Shown: one piece after another, positions 35,701 through 44,630 of the stretch
How positions within the stretch are numbered: the first letter of the stretch is position 1
Layout: the number at the start of each line of letters is the position of its first letter
From: Alteromonas sp. V450
GTDB taxonomy: Bacteria; Pseudomonadota; Gammaproteobacteria; Enterobacterales; Alteromonadaceae
Length of the DNA: 64,000 bases
Assembly (NCBI RefSeq): GCF_001885075.1
Contig: NZ_MODU01000004.1
Span: 744,001-808,000 of the forward strand
Direction: 5' to 3'
The notes under the pieces: generated by a model
Seen by the model: the letters and a program-made list of their open reading frames with translations, nothing else
What the model was told of the DNA's origin: nothing
Database searches by the model: none
Program-made: the position numbers and the translations under genes

Positions 35701-37521
35701 CTACCATCCGCATTGGCGATTTGCGTTTTGCTCATCCAGCCATACTTTGAGTGGCGCGAAATAATCAGCGATGGTGCTAGCATCCATTTCAGGTGAGCCT
35801 GTAAGTGTCTGAAGTGCATTTTGCCAAGGCTGACTCATACCCATTTCCAACATGTTATTCAGAGCCTTACCGGCTTCTTCACTGCCATAAATAGAGCAGC
35901 GATTCAGTGGGCCTTCGTCTCCAGCGATATCACATAATGCCTTGTGGAATTGGAATTGAAGGATATGCGCTAGGAAATAACGGGTGTAAGGAACGTTAGC
36001 TGGTACGTGATATTTCGCACCTGGGTCAAAGGCGTCGGCATCACGTTCTACAGGTGCCATCACGCCTTGATACTTCTCTCTTAATTCCCACCAAAGCTGG
36101 TTGTATTGTTCAGGTGTTACTTCACCTGACATTACTTTCCAGCGCCATTGGTCTACCATTAAGCCGAAAGGAATAAAAGCAATCTTATCAAGAGCAACCT
36201 GCATCAGCATGCCAATATCGTTCGAGGCATCTGGGATTTCGTCAATGAGATTTATTTGTTTGAGGTACTTAGGTGTAATGGAAAGGGCAATGGTATCGCC
36301 AATAGCTTCATGAAAACCGTCATTGGCTGAACCACGATAAAGAAGCGGCTGATTTTTGTACGCTCGCTGATAGTAGTTATGACCTAATTCATGGTGAATA
36401 ACATTAAATTCTTCGCCCGTCTTTTGAATGCACATTTTAATTCGAAGATCGTCTTTATCGTCTAAATCCCAAGCCGAGGCATGACACTGAACGTCACGTC
36501 CTTCGGGCTTTTGAAACATAGAGCGTTCCCAAAAAGTATCGGGTAGTTCTTCGAAGCCAAGTGAAGAGAAAAATGACTCGGCCTGTTTAACCATAGCGAT
36601 TTCGTCATAGCCTTGCGCAGCCAATGCGCCGGTAACATCAGGCACTTTCATTTCTTGTTGAGGCTTAACGATATCGTAGATGTTACCCCAGGTCTGGGCC
36701 CACATATTTCCTAATAAATGTGCAGGAATTGGCTTGTCTTGCGGTACTACATCTTCGCCGTAGTGCTCACCTAATTTTGCTCTTACATGACAGTGTAGCG
36801 ACTCGTAAAAAGGTTCGACTTGTGTCCACAGACGATCTAGCTCCTTCGGAAAGTCGTCTGCAGGCATGTCGTATTTGCCACGCCATAAGGCGCTTACGTT
36901 TTCAAATCCAAGTTCTGCAGCACCTTCGTTGGCCAGTGATACTTGTTCAGCATAAAGTGGCGCCATAGGTTTTGATACTTCACGCCATCCTGTCCAATAC
37001 TCTAACAGTTTATCGGCGTCGCGAAGGGTGGCCATTTCAGAACTCATTTCAACTAAGCTCTTACAGTTGCCGTCATCACTGCAGTATTCTCCCGAGCCGT
37101 ACATGGCACTAAGCTCTGAGCCTATTTTGGCCAGACGCTCTGCCTTTTGGGCATCTGCAGGAGGTGGCATAGTTAAGCTGTTTTTAAGCAAGTCAAGCTG
37201 CCTGCGAGTATCAGCATCAACCTCTACATTATTAAATTTAGCAGCTTCTTTTGCTAACTTTGCAACCTTTGTTGAAAGCACCTCGTTGAAGTAGGCGCTG
37301 ACTGCAGCAGTATCGAAGTTTATATTGGTGGCATAGCTCCACTCTGCGTGCGCCGCGGGAACCTGCATTTTTGCTATATCATCTTGGGCTTGCTGTAAGA
37401 ACTGTTTTGCATCTTGTGCGGTAAGTTCTGGTTGAATTTCTGTCCGAGTAGTACTTTCACCACATCCCATAAGTGATAGGCTGACCACAGCGGCTATCAG
37501 AGTGCGTTTATGATTGAGCAT
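35701..37521 (-). CDS. M2 family peptidyl-dipeptidase lipoprotein (ACE-like)
   Basis: 606-residue zinc carboxydipeptidase related to angiotensin-converting enzyme. The N-terminal signal VVSLSLMGCGES is a lipobox with Cys near residue 20, placing the protein on the periplasmic face of a membrane. The zinc site is VIHHELGHNYYQ (HEXXH form HELGH) with the downstream Glu in HEAIGDTIALS. Sequence around YAEQVSLANEGAAELGFE and TRYFLAHILQFQFHKAL is typical of M2. It should remove dipeptides from the C-terminus of oligopeptides in the periplasm, a nutrient role in marine heterotrophs. Monocistronic. Confidence 0.93.
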   Translation of the reverse strand: MLNHKRTLIAAVVSLSLMGCGESTTRTEIQPELTAQDAKQFLQQAQDDIAKMQVPAAHAEWSYATNINFDTAAVSAYFNEVLSTKVAKLAKEAAKFNNVEVDADTRRQLDLLKNSLTMPPPADAQKAERLAKIGSELSAMYGSGEYCSDDGNCKSLVEMSSEMATLRDADKLLEYWTGWREVSKPMAPLYAEQVSLANEGAAELGFENVSALWRGKYDMPADDFPKELDRLWTQVEPFYESLHCHVRAKLGEHYGEDVVPQDKPIPAHLLGNMWAQTWGNIYDIVKPQQEMKVPDVTGALAAQGYDEIAMVKQAESFFSSLGFEELPDTFWERSMFQKPEGRDVQCHASAWDLDDKDDLRIKMCIQKTGEEFNVIHHELGHNYYQRAYKNQPLLYRGSANDGFHEAIGDTIALSITPKYLKQINLIDEIPDASNDIGMLMQVALDKIAFIPFGLMVDQWRWKVMSGEVTPEQYNQLWWELREKYQGVMAPVERDADAFDPGAKYHVPANVPYTRYFLAHILQFQFHKALCDIAGDEGPLNRCSIYGSEEAGKALNNMLEMGMSQPWQNALQTLTGSPEMDASTIADYFAPLKVWLDEQNANRQCGW

Positions 37522-37663
37522 ACGTTGTCCTTTAATTATTTTGATTTTAACGTGAATCGACGTTCACATAGACATGCGATAGCATTGTGTAACGCTGCGT
37601 AGCGTTTGTAAAACAGATTTTGAAAACCGCCTGCTTGGCAAGTGTTTATCTAAAGGTAGAGTA

Positions 37664-38044
37664 ATGCAAAATAATGACGCTGATGCGCTTGTAAACTTGC
37701 GTCCAGAAAACTTGTTTATTTACGGGAGCCTTGCTCCCGGATGCCCGAATCACCATATCGTTGATCATATCCAGGGGGAATGGCAGCCTGGTACTGTTGA
37801 GGGATACCTAGTCCCAAAAGGGTGGGGAGCAGCTATGGGGTTTCCAGGAATCGTTGTAACAGGCTCCACAAAGCCAAAAGAAAAGGTAAAAGGCATGATG
37901 CTGTCGTCTTCTCAACTTAGGGATAACTGGGCCATGCTGGATGATTTTGAAGGTGAACAATATGAACGCATCATTGTTCCTGTTAAGCTAGAAAGCGGTC
38001 ACATTGTAGACGCCTATATTTATCAAATAAAACCATCGAAATAG
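37664..38044 (+). CDS. Gamma-glutamylcyclotransferase-like (AIG2/YtfP) protein
   Basis: 126-residue protein with the GGCT-like fold: LFIYGSLAPGCPNH is the substrate-binding loop and DDFEGEQYERI carries the conserved acidic residue. Family members act on gamma-glutamyl amines or dipeptides, but many have unknown substrates. ATG start follows TAAAGGTAGAGTA. The next gene starts 12 bases past its stop. Confidence 0.82.
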   Translation: MQNNDADALVNLRPENLFIYGSLAPGCPNHHIVDHIQGEWQPGTVEGYLVPKGWGAAMGFPGIVVTGSTKPKEKVKGMMLSSSQLRDNWAMLDDFEGEQYERIIVPVKLESGHIVDAYIYQIKPSK

Positions 38045-38055
38045 TGAGGGAATTT

Positions 38056-38421
38056 ATGTCAACGGACGAACCGGTTTATTGGGGGCTTAATCCTCGAAGC
38101 TATTGCACACTGATACACGTTTCTCAATTATCAAGCATTGTTATTCCTGGTCTGGGTATTATTTTACCGATTGTGCTTTGGATTGCGCATAAAGATCAAA
38201 ACGAAGATATTGATCAGCACGGTAGAGTGACGGCAAATTGGTTACTGAGCTTACTCGTTTATTCAGTTATTTGTTTTATTCTTACCTTTATAATAATTGG
38301 CGCGTTTGGTTTTATCGTCATTGGTTTGTTGAATATTATTTTCGCAGTAGTTGCAGCAGTTAAGGCAAATAGGGGCGAGTTGTGGGCTTATCCACTGAGT
38401 TTTAAATTTTTTAAAGTGTAA
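38056..38421 (+). CDS. DUF4870 membrane protein
   Basis: 121-residue small membrane protein of the DUF4870 family. Three hydrophobic segments are visible: IVIPGLGIILPIVLWIA, a middle one around LLSLLVYSVICFILTFIII and GFIVIGLLNIIFAVVAAV. The characteristic HGRVTANW-type segment (here DQHGRVTANWLLS) sits between the first two. ATG 38056 is chosen over GTG 38044 because GAGGG lies five bases ahead. Function unknown; probably cotranscribed with the GGCT-like gene. Confidence 0.8.
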   Translation: MSTDEPVYWGLNPRSYCTLIHVSQLSSIVIPGLGIILPIVLWIAHKDQNEDIDQHGRVTANWLLSLLVYSVICFILTFIIIGAFGFIVIGLLNIIFAVVAAVKANRGELWAYPLSFKFFKV

Positions 38422-38458
38422 CGCACGTGTAGTCGTCAATATCGTGTATCTGCGTAAT

Positions 38459-38527
38459 TTATCCCATCGCGGACACTGCGACCGCTATGGTAAATAGTAT
38501 TGCAATATGTCTTGGTTTTAACAGCAT
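38459..38527 (-). CDS. Possible 22-residue hydrophobic small protein
   Basis: Short reading frame encoding a basic N-terminus (MLLKPRH) and a hydrophobic segment IAILFTIAVAVSAMG, the size and layout of a single-pass small membrane protein. GAGGTG lies five bases ahead of the ATG, which is the main support. It lies in a 770-base region without any confident gene. Chance remains a real explanation. Confidence 0.3.
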   Translation of the reverse strand: MLLKPRHIAILFTIAVAVSAMG

Positions 38528-38691
38528 ACACACCTCATCAGATGTTGTTTACAGCTAAAGACTAGTGAGAAAAATGTAATGGCGCTATTCTCAAATAGTC
38601 TAAAAAGCCACTACTGTCGTTATTGTCACATTTCTTTAAGAGGTATTTGAACTGGTTGTTGAAAGGTCGAGCGTACTAGGATGTATTGTCT

Positions 38692-38967
38692 CTATTTCTT
38701 TGAATCAAAGTTCTTATTGGGCAAAACACTGTGAAGAAGAAATCGTTGGTGGGGATGCGTTTTGCTGGCGTTGGCTGAAGGAAGAGGGCGTTTTACTGTG
38801 TTTATGGCGAGTTGATTATTTACTCGATGCTTTTTCGTAACTGTAGTGTACTGCAAATCAGATACGAGAGTGACCGGAAGCGAAGTTTCCCCTGAAAAGC
38901 TTACAGTTGACCAAGCTACTGCACTAAGGAGTATTGCCACACCTTTTTGTTTTCTAAGCATAATCAT
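38692..38967 (-). CDS. Doubtful 91-residue exported protein
   Basis: The frame opens with a signal-peptide-like N-terminus (LRKQKGVAILLSAVAWS) followed by a polar, basic segment with no known domain. There is no Shine-Dalgarno sequence before either ATG, and the antisense strand also carries an open frame. It is listed because the signal sequence is good and the region is otherwise empty. Confidence 0.28.
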   Translation of the reverse strand: MIMLRKQKGVAILLSAVAWSTVSFSGETSLPVTLVSDLQYTTVTKKHRVNNQLAINTVKRPLPSANASKTHPHQRFLLHSVLPNKNFDSKK

Positions 38968-39023
38968 GTTCGTTTACTTAATTGATTTAACAAAGTTATG
39001 TGTGAGTGCGCTGTGGAGGAAGG

Positions 39024-39107
39024 ATGACGATAAAGGCGGTTGCACTCGCCTTGACCGTCGGTTTTGTTTGTTCCTGTTTAGTACACCTGAAACAAAGTAA
39101 GAACTAA
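39024..39107 (+). CDS. Possible 27-residue small membrane protein
   Basis: The frame begins MTIKAVALALTVGFVCSC and ends KQSKN; it follows a very strong GGAGGAAGG directly before the ATG. Layout is one hydrophobic helix with a basic tail; the CSC could serve as a lipidation site. No homologue is recalled. The region from 39108 to 39190 holds nothing else I can see. Confidence 0.32.
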   Translation: MTIKAVALALTVGFVCSCLVHLKQSKN

Positions 39108-39190
39108 ACATTCTGTGTTATACTAGGGTATCTATATCCATACCTATCAACGGTGGATGCGAGGGTTTATCTTTCAGGTTTAACAACGGG

Positions 39191-39955
39191 TTACCAAGCT
39201 GTAACGCCGCCATCTACAGCAATCGTTTGCCCATTCATGTAGCTGTTTCCAGGTGATAGCATAAGCATCATAGTATTAACGATTTCTTGTGGTTCGCCTA
39301 ATCGTTTCATAGGGCTGCCCAAGCCAAGCTGCTCTCTTGCTTCAGGAGTGTTGTAACCGTCAACGTTTAATATATTTGTTGGGCTATAGAATGGGCAAAT
39401 AGCGTTAACGCGAACATTTTTACGACCGTATTCCACAGCAGCAGTTCGGGTTATACCTGACACAGCGTGCTTTGCAGCTGCATAAGCGCCACCTTTCGGC
39501 GCACCGCCTAACCCTGCTAATGAGCTTACATTTAAAATATGGCCTTGCTTTTGTGCCAGCATAACGGGTATCTGGTACTTCATTCCAAACATTACGCCTT
39601 TTACATTTACCGCAAATTGGGAGTCCATAATTTCCTCGGTCATCTGATGAATTGGCGCTGGGTTATGCGCTATACCCGCGTTATTTACCGCAATGTCTAG
39701 TTTGCCAAACGTTTCCGTTGCCTTTTCAACCAAAGACTTATTTAGTTCTTCGCTGGCAATATTACCCGCAATCACCACAACATCAGTGAGTGCTTTTACA
39801 TCATTTTTCGTTTCTTCAAGGGCTGTTTCGTTGATGTCTGACAGAACGAGTTTTGCGCCTCGGCTGGCAAGGCCTAGCGATAATAGCCGGCCAAATCCAC
39901 TCCCTGCACCCGTAATTAATACTACTTGGTCTGAAAAATCGAGTAGTGCGTCCAT
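39191..39955 (-). CDS. SDR family oxidoreductase
   Basis: 254-residue classical short-chain dehydrogenase. ITGAGSGFGRLLSLGLASRGA binds the cofactor, with Asp in LVLSDINE pointing to NAD(H). NNAGIAHNPAPIH, Ser in NVSSLAGLGGAP and YAAAKHAVSG give the catalytic residues; QTIAVDGGVTAW is the usual end. It lies 44 bases downstream of a haloalkane dehalogenase gene on the same strand, so it may oxidise the alcohol that enzyme makes. The true substrate is unknown. Confidence 0.88.
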   Translation of the reverse strand: MDALLDFSDQVVLITGAGSGFGRLLSLGLASRGAKLVLSDINETALEETKNDVKALTDVVVIAGNIASEELNKSLVEKATETFGKLDIAVNNAGIAHNPAPIHQMTEEIMDSQFAVNVKGVMFGMKYQIPVMLAQKQGHILNVSSLAGLGGAPKGGAYAAAKHAVSGITRTAAVEYGRKNVRVNAICPFYSPTNILNVDGYNTPEAREQLGLGSPMKRLGEPQEIVNTMMLMLSPGNSYMNGQTIAVDGGVTAW

Positions 39956-39999
39956 GATGGTCTCCTATTAGTGACTGATTAATGCGTTTTGAAACGTGA

Positions 40000-40920
40000 C
40001 TAGTTCAGCTGTGTTTGATTTATAAATTGAATGAGTAAATTAGCAAGCAACTCCCCTTTATCTTCCTGAATAAAGTGACCTCCGTTCTCTACAAGTGTAT
40101 GGGCCATACCATCACAACCAGGAACGAGCTTCTTAAATACGCTGTCGCCACCCTTAGTGACAGGATCGCTATCACCGAAAGCCGTTATAAAGGGTTTGTT
40201 GTACTGTTTTAGCTGTTCCCACGCTTGTCTATTTGCCTGTGCCTCAGCACTGTCTGGACTTGTAGGAACAAGAAGGGGGAACATACGTGCACCAGCTTTA
40301 TAGCTTTCGTCTGGGAAGGGGGCGTCATAGGCTGCGAGAGTTGCTTCGTCTAGTTCAGTTGTCGTAGCATTTTGAATAATTGTCGATGTCGGAAAAACCG
40401 GTACGTCCTGGGAGAACCTACGCCATTTAATAAAAGCATCGCTTGGCGCATGGTCGCCAGTAGGCAGTCCTGTGTTCGACACCATTACACCCGAAAAACG
40501 CTCAGGCATATCGGCGACAAGTCGCAGGCCCAGTAGGCCTCCCCAGTCTTGACAAAATAGGGTAACAGGGCCTTTCGTAACCTGCGTAAACCAGTCTTTC
40601 ATCCATATTACGTGGCGCGCGTAGGAATAGTCTTCTTTTCTAGTAGGCTTATCCGAGCGTCCAAAACCAATAAGGTCTGGTGCTAAAACATTGAATCCCG
40701 CCTCGGCCAATATGGGCATCATCTTGCGATATAAATAGGCCCATGTAGGTTCTCCATGCATTAAAAGTACGGTATGCCCATCTTCAGGACCACATTGATA
40801 ATGCGCCATTGTTATTTCACTGCTAACTGTGTCAGTGATTTCAGTGAAGCAGGGTGCGTAGGGAAAATCAGTAATCTCCTTAAAAGCACTCTCCGGTGTT
40901 TTAATCACTTGCATGGCCAA
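40000..40920 (-). CDS. Haloalkane dehalogenase, DhlA/HLD-I type
   Basis: 306-residue alpha/beta-hydrolase that should hydrolyse carbon-halogen bonds to alcohols. HGEPTWAYLYRKM is the oxyanion region. FCQDWGGLLGLR carries the nucleophile Asp and the adjacent halide-binding Trp. The cap segment DAFIKWRRFS supplies the second Trp, aligning with DhlA Trp175, and AAYDAPFPDESYKAGARMFP closely follows the DhlA pattern. The catalytic acid is in FGDSDPV and the His in NGGHFIQ. No signal peptide, so cytoplasmic. First gene of a pair with the SDR, divergent from the beta-oxidation operon. Confidence 0.87.
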   Translation of the reverse strand: MAMQVIKTPESAFKEITDFPYAPCFTEITDTVSSEITMAHYQCGPEDGHTVLLMHGEPTWAYLYRKMMPILAEAGFNVLAPDLIGFGRSDKPTRKEDYSYARHVIWMKDWFTQVTKGPVTLFCQDWGGLLGLRLVADMPERFSGVMVSNTGLPTGDHAPSDAFIKWRRFSQDVPVFPTSTIIQNATTTELDEATLAAYDAPFPDESYKAGARMFPLLVPTSPDSAEAQANRQAWEQLKQYNKPFITAFGDSDPVTKGGDSVFKKLVPGCDGMAHTLVENGGHFIQEDKGELLANLLIQFINQTQLN

Positions 40921-41160
40921 TCATCCTTATTGTAAATAAAATGTAATCAGTTTTGCTATCTAGTTTACAAAAACACCGGTTTTAAATTCTGTCAAATAAT
41001 CCTTAGGTGAGAAGAAACACGGTCTGCGTTAGAAAATGAATTTACAAGGGGGCTAGCGCTAAATATTAAATATTATGATGTATGTCTATAACATCAATAA
41101 ACTTGGATGATTGGCATCGCTGCAATAACATCGAGTTAACGTGATAAACAGGACATGGTT

Positions 41161-43290
41161 ATGACAGAAATGGGAAATAAAGCCGTAGATTACGCAGTAC
41201 AACAAGGCGTTGCCACACTAACAATGCAAAGCGCGCCAGTAAATGCGCTGTCACGCGCTATTAGAGTAGGGTTGATAGAAGGCATAGACAGCGCACTGAA
41301 TGACGATAGCGTAAGTGCTATTGTTATTACGTCTTCACTTCCTATTTTTTCAGGCGGTGCTGACATAAGCGAGTTCTCTGGTGGCGATTTGTCTCCCATG
41401 CTGCCTGAGGTATTAGATAAGATTGAAAATGCGTCTAAGCCGGTTGTTGCTGTTCTCCCTGGACCAGCATTCGGCGGTGGCTTAGAAGTGGCGCTAGCGT
41501 GTCATCATCGCATCACCTTCGCCGACAACAAAGTCGGTTTACCTGAAGTCAATTTGGGTATTTTACCAGGCGCAGGCGGTACTCAACGCCTTCCTCGTTT
41601 AGCTGATGCTCAAACATCGCTGGAAATGATCGTAACAGGCAAGCCAACGTCGGTGGTTAAGCTTCCCGGTGTCTTCGACAAAATATCTGATAAGCCCGAG
41701 CACTTGCTTGAAGATACAAAAGCGTATTTGCAAGCATTAACACCAGATAAAGCAATAAAGCGTACTAGCGACATCACGTTGACGATGTCTGATCAAACAC
41801 AAACGGTGTTTGATGCAGTAACAGCACAAACCAAGAAAGCGGCGCGTGGTTTCTTTGCGCCTCTAAAATGTATTGAAGCGGTGCGTGGTGCCTACACGCT
41901 TGCTTTTGAAGATGGCCTTAAAAATGAAGGCAAGCTTTTCATGGAATGCATGAATACGCCACAAGCGCGCGCACAACAGCATTTCTTCTTTGCTGAGCGC
42001 GCGGCAGGCCATGTAAGTGATTTTGATAAAAACACCCTAGAACGCAGTATTGAAAAAGTTGCCATTATTGGTGCCGGGACAATGGGCGGTGGTATCGCGA
42101 TGAACTTTGCGAACGCCGGTATTCCAGTCACTATGCTAGAGCTTAAAGAAGAAGCGCTAGAGAAGGGGTTAGCGCTCATTAGAAAGAATTACGAAAACTC
42201 AGCGAAAAAAGGCAAGTTAACCCAAGAACAGGTTGAGAGCCGGATGGCCCTGCTTACTGGAACCACATCCTATGAAGATTTAGCGGATGTTGACCTTGTC
42301 ATAGAAGCCGTGTTTGAAAAAATGGAAGTTAAGAAAACGGTATTCTCGACGCTAGATAAAGTGTGTAAGCCGGGTGCTATTTTGGCATCGAATACATCGA
42401 CGCTGGATATTGACGAAATAGCGACGGCCACATCGCGCCCTGAAGATGTGATTGGACTTCACTTTTTCTCGCCGGCTAATGTTATGAGGCTGCTAGAAGT
42501 AGTTAAGGCCGAAAAGACTTCCGCAGAAGTCATTAAGACTTGTATGAAGATGGCTAAACGCATCAAGAAAGTGGCGGTATTAGTGGGCGTGTGCTTCGGG
42601 TTCGTGGGTAACCGCATGATTGAGCCCTACGGCCGTGAAGCTAACCGCTTGTTGCTTGAAGGAGCAACACCTGAGCAAGTTGATCGCGTTTTAACCGAGT
42701 TTGGCATGCCAATGGGGCCGTTCACTATGGGCGACATGGCTGGATTGGATATCGGTTACTATGTACGTCAATCTCGTCAAGAGCACATTGCTCACGACCC
42801 TGCTTACGGTGCTGTAGCAGACCGCTTGGTAGAGAAGGGACGCAACGGACTCAAAACCGGACGCGGTGCTTACAATTATGAACCCGGCAGTCGCGTACCT
42901 ATTCCAGACCCCGAAGTACTAGAAATAGCAAAGCAAGAGGCGCAGCGCTTAGGCGTGGTTCAGCGTTCAGACATAAGCGATGAGGAAATCCTCGTTCGCG
43001 TGTTGTACTCCTTGATCAACGAAGGTGCTGCCATCTTAGAAGAGGGCATTGCAGCTAAATCTAGCGACATCGATGTGATTTACGTTTACGGCTATGGCTT
43101 CCCTGTATATCGCGGAGGCCCTATGCAATACGCTGACGAAGTAGGTCTTGGCACTATTTTAGACAAGTTAACTACCTATCGAGATCAATTAGGTGACTAC
43201 GGAAAAATGTGGCTTGAACCCAGTGATTTACTGGTGAAATTAGCACAAAGCGGCGGTACTTTTAAAAGCTACAAGCCGGAGCAGTCGTAG
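41161..43290 (+). CDS. Enoyl-CoA hydratase / 3-hydroxyacyl-CoA dehydrogenase (FadB/FadJ-type)
   Basis: 709-residue bifunctional beta-oxidation enzyme. The hydratase domain (about 1-190) has GGADISEFSGG and LPGPAFGGGLEVALAC with its Glu, and VGLPEVNLGILPGAGGTQRL with the second Glu. The dehydrogenase domain (about 295-580) begins VAIIGAGTMGGGIAMNFAN and has His in GLHFFSPANVM; a C-terminal helical domain follows. Start at 41161 is preferred because AGGA lies seven bases ahead, whereas it is one base from the ATG at 41155. It heads the operon with a thiolase and an acyl-CoA dehydrogenase. Confidence 0.93.
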   Translation: MTEMGNKAVDYAVQQGVATLTMQSAPVNALSRAIRVGLIEGIDSALNDDSVSAIVITSSLPIFSGGADISEFSGGDLSPMLPEVLDKIENASKPVVAVLPGPAFGGGLEVALACHHRITFADNKVGLPEVNLGILPGAGGTQRLPRLADAQTSLEMIVTGKPTSVVKLPGVFDKISDKPEHLLEDTKAYLQALTPDKAIKRTSDITLTMSDQTQTVFDAVTAQTKKAARGFFAPLKCIEAVRGAYTLAFEDGLKNEGKLFMECMNTPQARAQQHFFFAERAAGHVSDFDKNTLERSIEKVAIIGAGTMGGGIAMNFANAGIPVTMLELKEEALEKGLALIRKNYENSAKKGKLTQEQVESRMALLTGTTSYEDLADVDLVIEAVFEKMEVKKTVFSTLDKVCKPGAILASNTSTLDIDEIATATSRPEDVIGLHFFSPANVMRLLEVVKAEKTSAEVIKTCMKMAKRIKKVAVLVGVCFGFVGNRMIEPYGREANRLLLEGATPEQVDRVLTEFGMPMGPFTMGDMAGLDIGYYVRQSRQEHIAHDPAYGAVADRLVEKGRNGLKTGRGAYNYEPGSRVPIPDPEVLEIAKQEAQRLGVVQRSDISDEEILVRVLYSLINEGAAILEEGIAAKSSDIDVIYVYGYGFPVYRGGPMQYADEVGLGTILDKLTTYRDQLGDYGKMWLEPSDLLVKLAQSGGTFKSYKPEQS

Positions 43291-43403
43291 ATTGCGGTAG
43301 CGAGAAAAATAGACGAGCAGTACAAGCATAAGTGTTCGTCTATTTAAATCAGGATTTGGTAAAGCTAGGCGACGTCTAAAGGTAAGAAAAACTAGCTAAC
43401 TCT

Positions 43404-43419
43404 GGCTGAACGTTCGGCC
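43404..43419. promoter_or_regulatory. Imperfect 16-bp palindrome before thiolase gene
   Basis: GGCTGAACGTTCGGCC is symmetrical at 14 of 16 positions and lies 21 bases ahead of the thiolase start, in the 149-base gap that follows the FadB/J-type gene. It could bind a repressor or form a processing hairpin. Unproven. Confidence 0.3.
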
Positions 43420-43439
43420 CAACTGAAAGGAATAAAAAC

Positions 43440-44621
43440 ATGCGTGACGCAGTTATTGTAAGTACAGCACGTACGCCAATCGGGCGCGCTTATAAAGGTG
43501 CGCTGAACAATTTACCCGCCCCTTCATTAGGTGGCCATGCTATTCAAAACGCAGTAGCACGCGCAGGGATCGACCCTGCCAGTGTTGATGATGTGATTAT
43601 GGGCGCAGCGCTAACCCAAGGCAGTGGCGGCATGAATATTGGTCGTCTTGCAGGCTTAGCGGGTGGTTTGCCGGTCACCGTAGCGGGTATGACGCTTGAC
43701 CGCCAATGCAGTTCTGGCATGTATGCCATTGCCACTGCAGCGAATTCAATTCGCACAGGCGATACCAACATTATGGTTGCGGGTGGTTTAGATTCTATTT
43801 CTCTAGTACAAAACAAAAATATGAATATGTTTCGTGCAGTAGACCCTGCACTGGTTGCTAAGCACAAAGATATTTATATGCCAATGCTTCAAACTGCCGA
43901 AGTTGTAGGTAAGCGCTATAACATTAGCCGTGACGTACAAGACGAATATGGTTATCAAAGTCAAATGCGCACGGCAGCGGCGCAAGAAGCGGGTAAGTTT
44001 GATGATGAAATTGTTCCTATCACAGCCACGCAAGCCTTATTTAATAAAGAAACAGGTGAAACCTCTGAGCGTGAAGTGACCTTGTCAAAAGACGAAGGGA
44101 ATCGCCCAGAGACAACGCTAGAAGGGCTTAAAGCACTTAATCCAGTAATAGAAGGTGGTTGTATTACCGCAGGTAATGCAAGTCAGCTTTCTGATGGTGC
44201 AAGCGCGACAGTCATTATGGATGAGCAGTCGGCGGCGAAGGGCACTGCTCAGCCTCTAGGTATTTATCGCGGTATTGCAGTAGCAGGCTGCGAGCCGGAT
44301 GAAATGGGAATTGGACCAGTGTTCGCTATTCCTAAGCTATTAAAGCAGCATGGATTAACCATGGACGATATCGGTCTATGGGAGCTTAATGAAGCGTTTG
44401 CAGTACAGGTACTGTATTGCCGCGATAAGTTAGGCATTCCAGACGAATTATTAAACGTAAACGGCGGTGCCATTTCTATTGGTCACCCATACGGCATGAG
44501 CGGTGCTCGCATGGTGGGTCACGCACTCATCGAAGGTAAACGACGCGGTGCGAAATATGTTGTTTGCACCATGTGTATCGGTGGCGGCATGGGCGCTGCT
44601 GGTCTATTTGAAGTAATATAG
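43440..44621 (+). CDS. Acetyl-CoA C-acyltransferase (thiolase)
   Basis: 393-residue thiolase that cleaves 3-ketoacyl-CoA in beta-oxidation. Nucleophile Cys in [13 protein letters not shown], His in [17 protein letters not shown] and second Cys in [15 protein letters not shown] are all present. AAAGGAATAAAAAC precedes the ATG. It continues the pathway of the upstream multifunctional protein; the next gene starts nine bases after its stop. Confidence 0.93.
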   Translation: MRDAVIVSTARTPIGRAYKGALNNLPAPSLGGHAIQNAVARAGIDPASVDDVIMGAALTQGSGGMNIGRLAGLAGGLPVTVAGMTLDRQCSSGMYAIATAANSIRTGDTNIMVAGGLDSISLVQNKNMNMFRAVDPALVAKHKDIYMPMLQTAEVVGKRYNISRDVQDEYGYQSQMRTAAAQEAGKFDDEIVPITATQALFNKETGETSEREVTLSKDEGNRPETTLEGLKALNPVIEGGCITAGNASQLSDGASATVIMDEQSAAKGTAQPLGIYRGIAVAGCEPDEMGIGPVFAIPKLLKQHGLTMDDIGLWELNEAFAVQVLYCRDKLGIPDELLNVNGGAISIGHPYGMSGARMVGHALIEGKRRGAKYVVCTMCIGGGMGAAGLFEVI

Positions 44622-44630
44622 GTATTGGGT

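Noticed and set aside
38846-39100. 84-residue plus-strand frame
   Set aside because: Antisense to the possible exported protein at 38692-38967 and overlapping the better supported 39024-39107 frame; no ribosome site.
41085-41160. Upstream ATG 41155 as start of the FadB/J-type gene
   Set aside because: AGGA is only one base away from it, too close to act as its ribosome site, while ATG 41161 has normal spacing.
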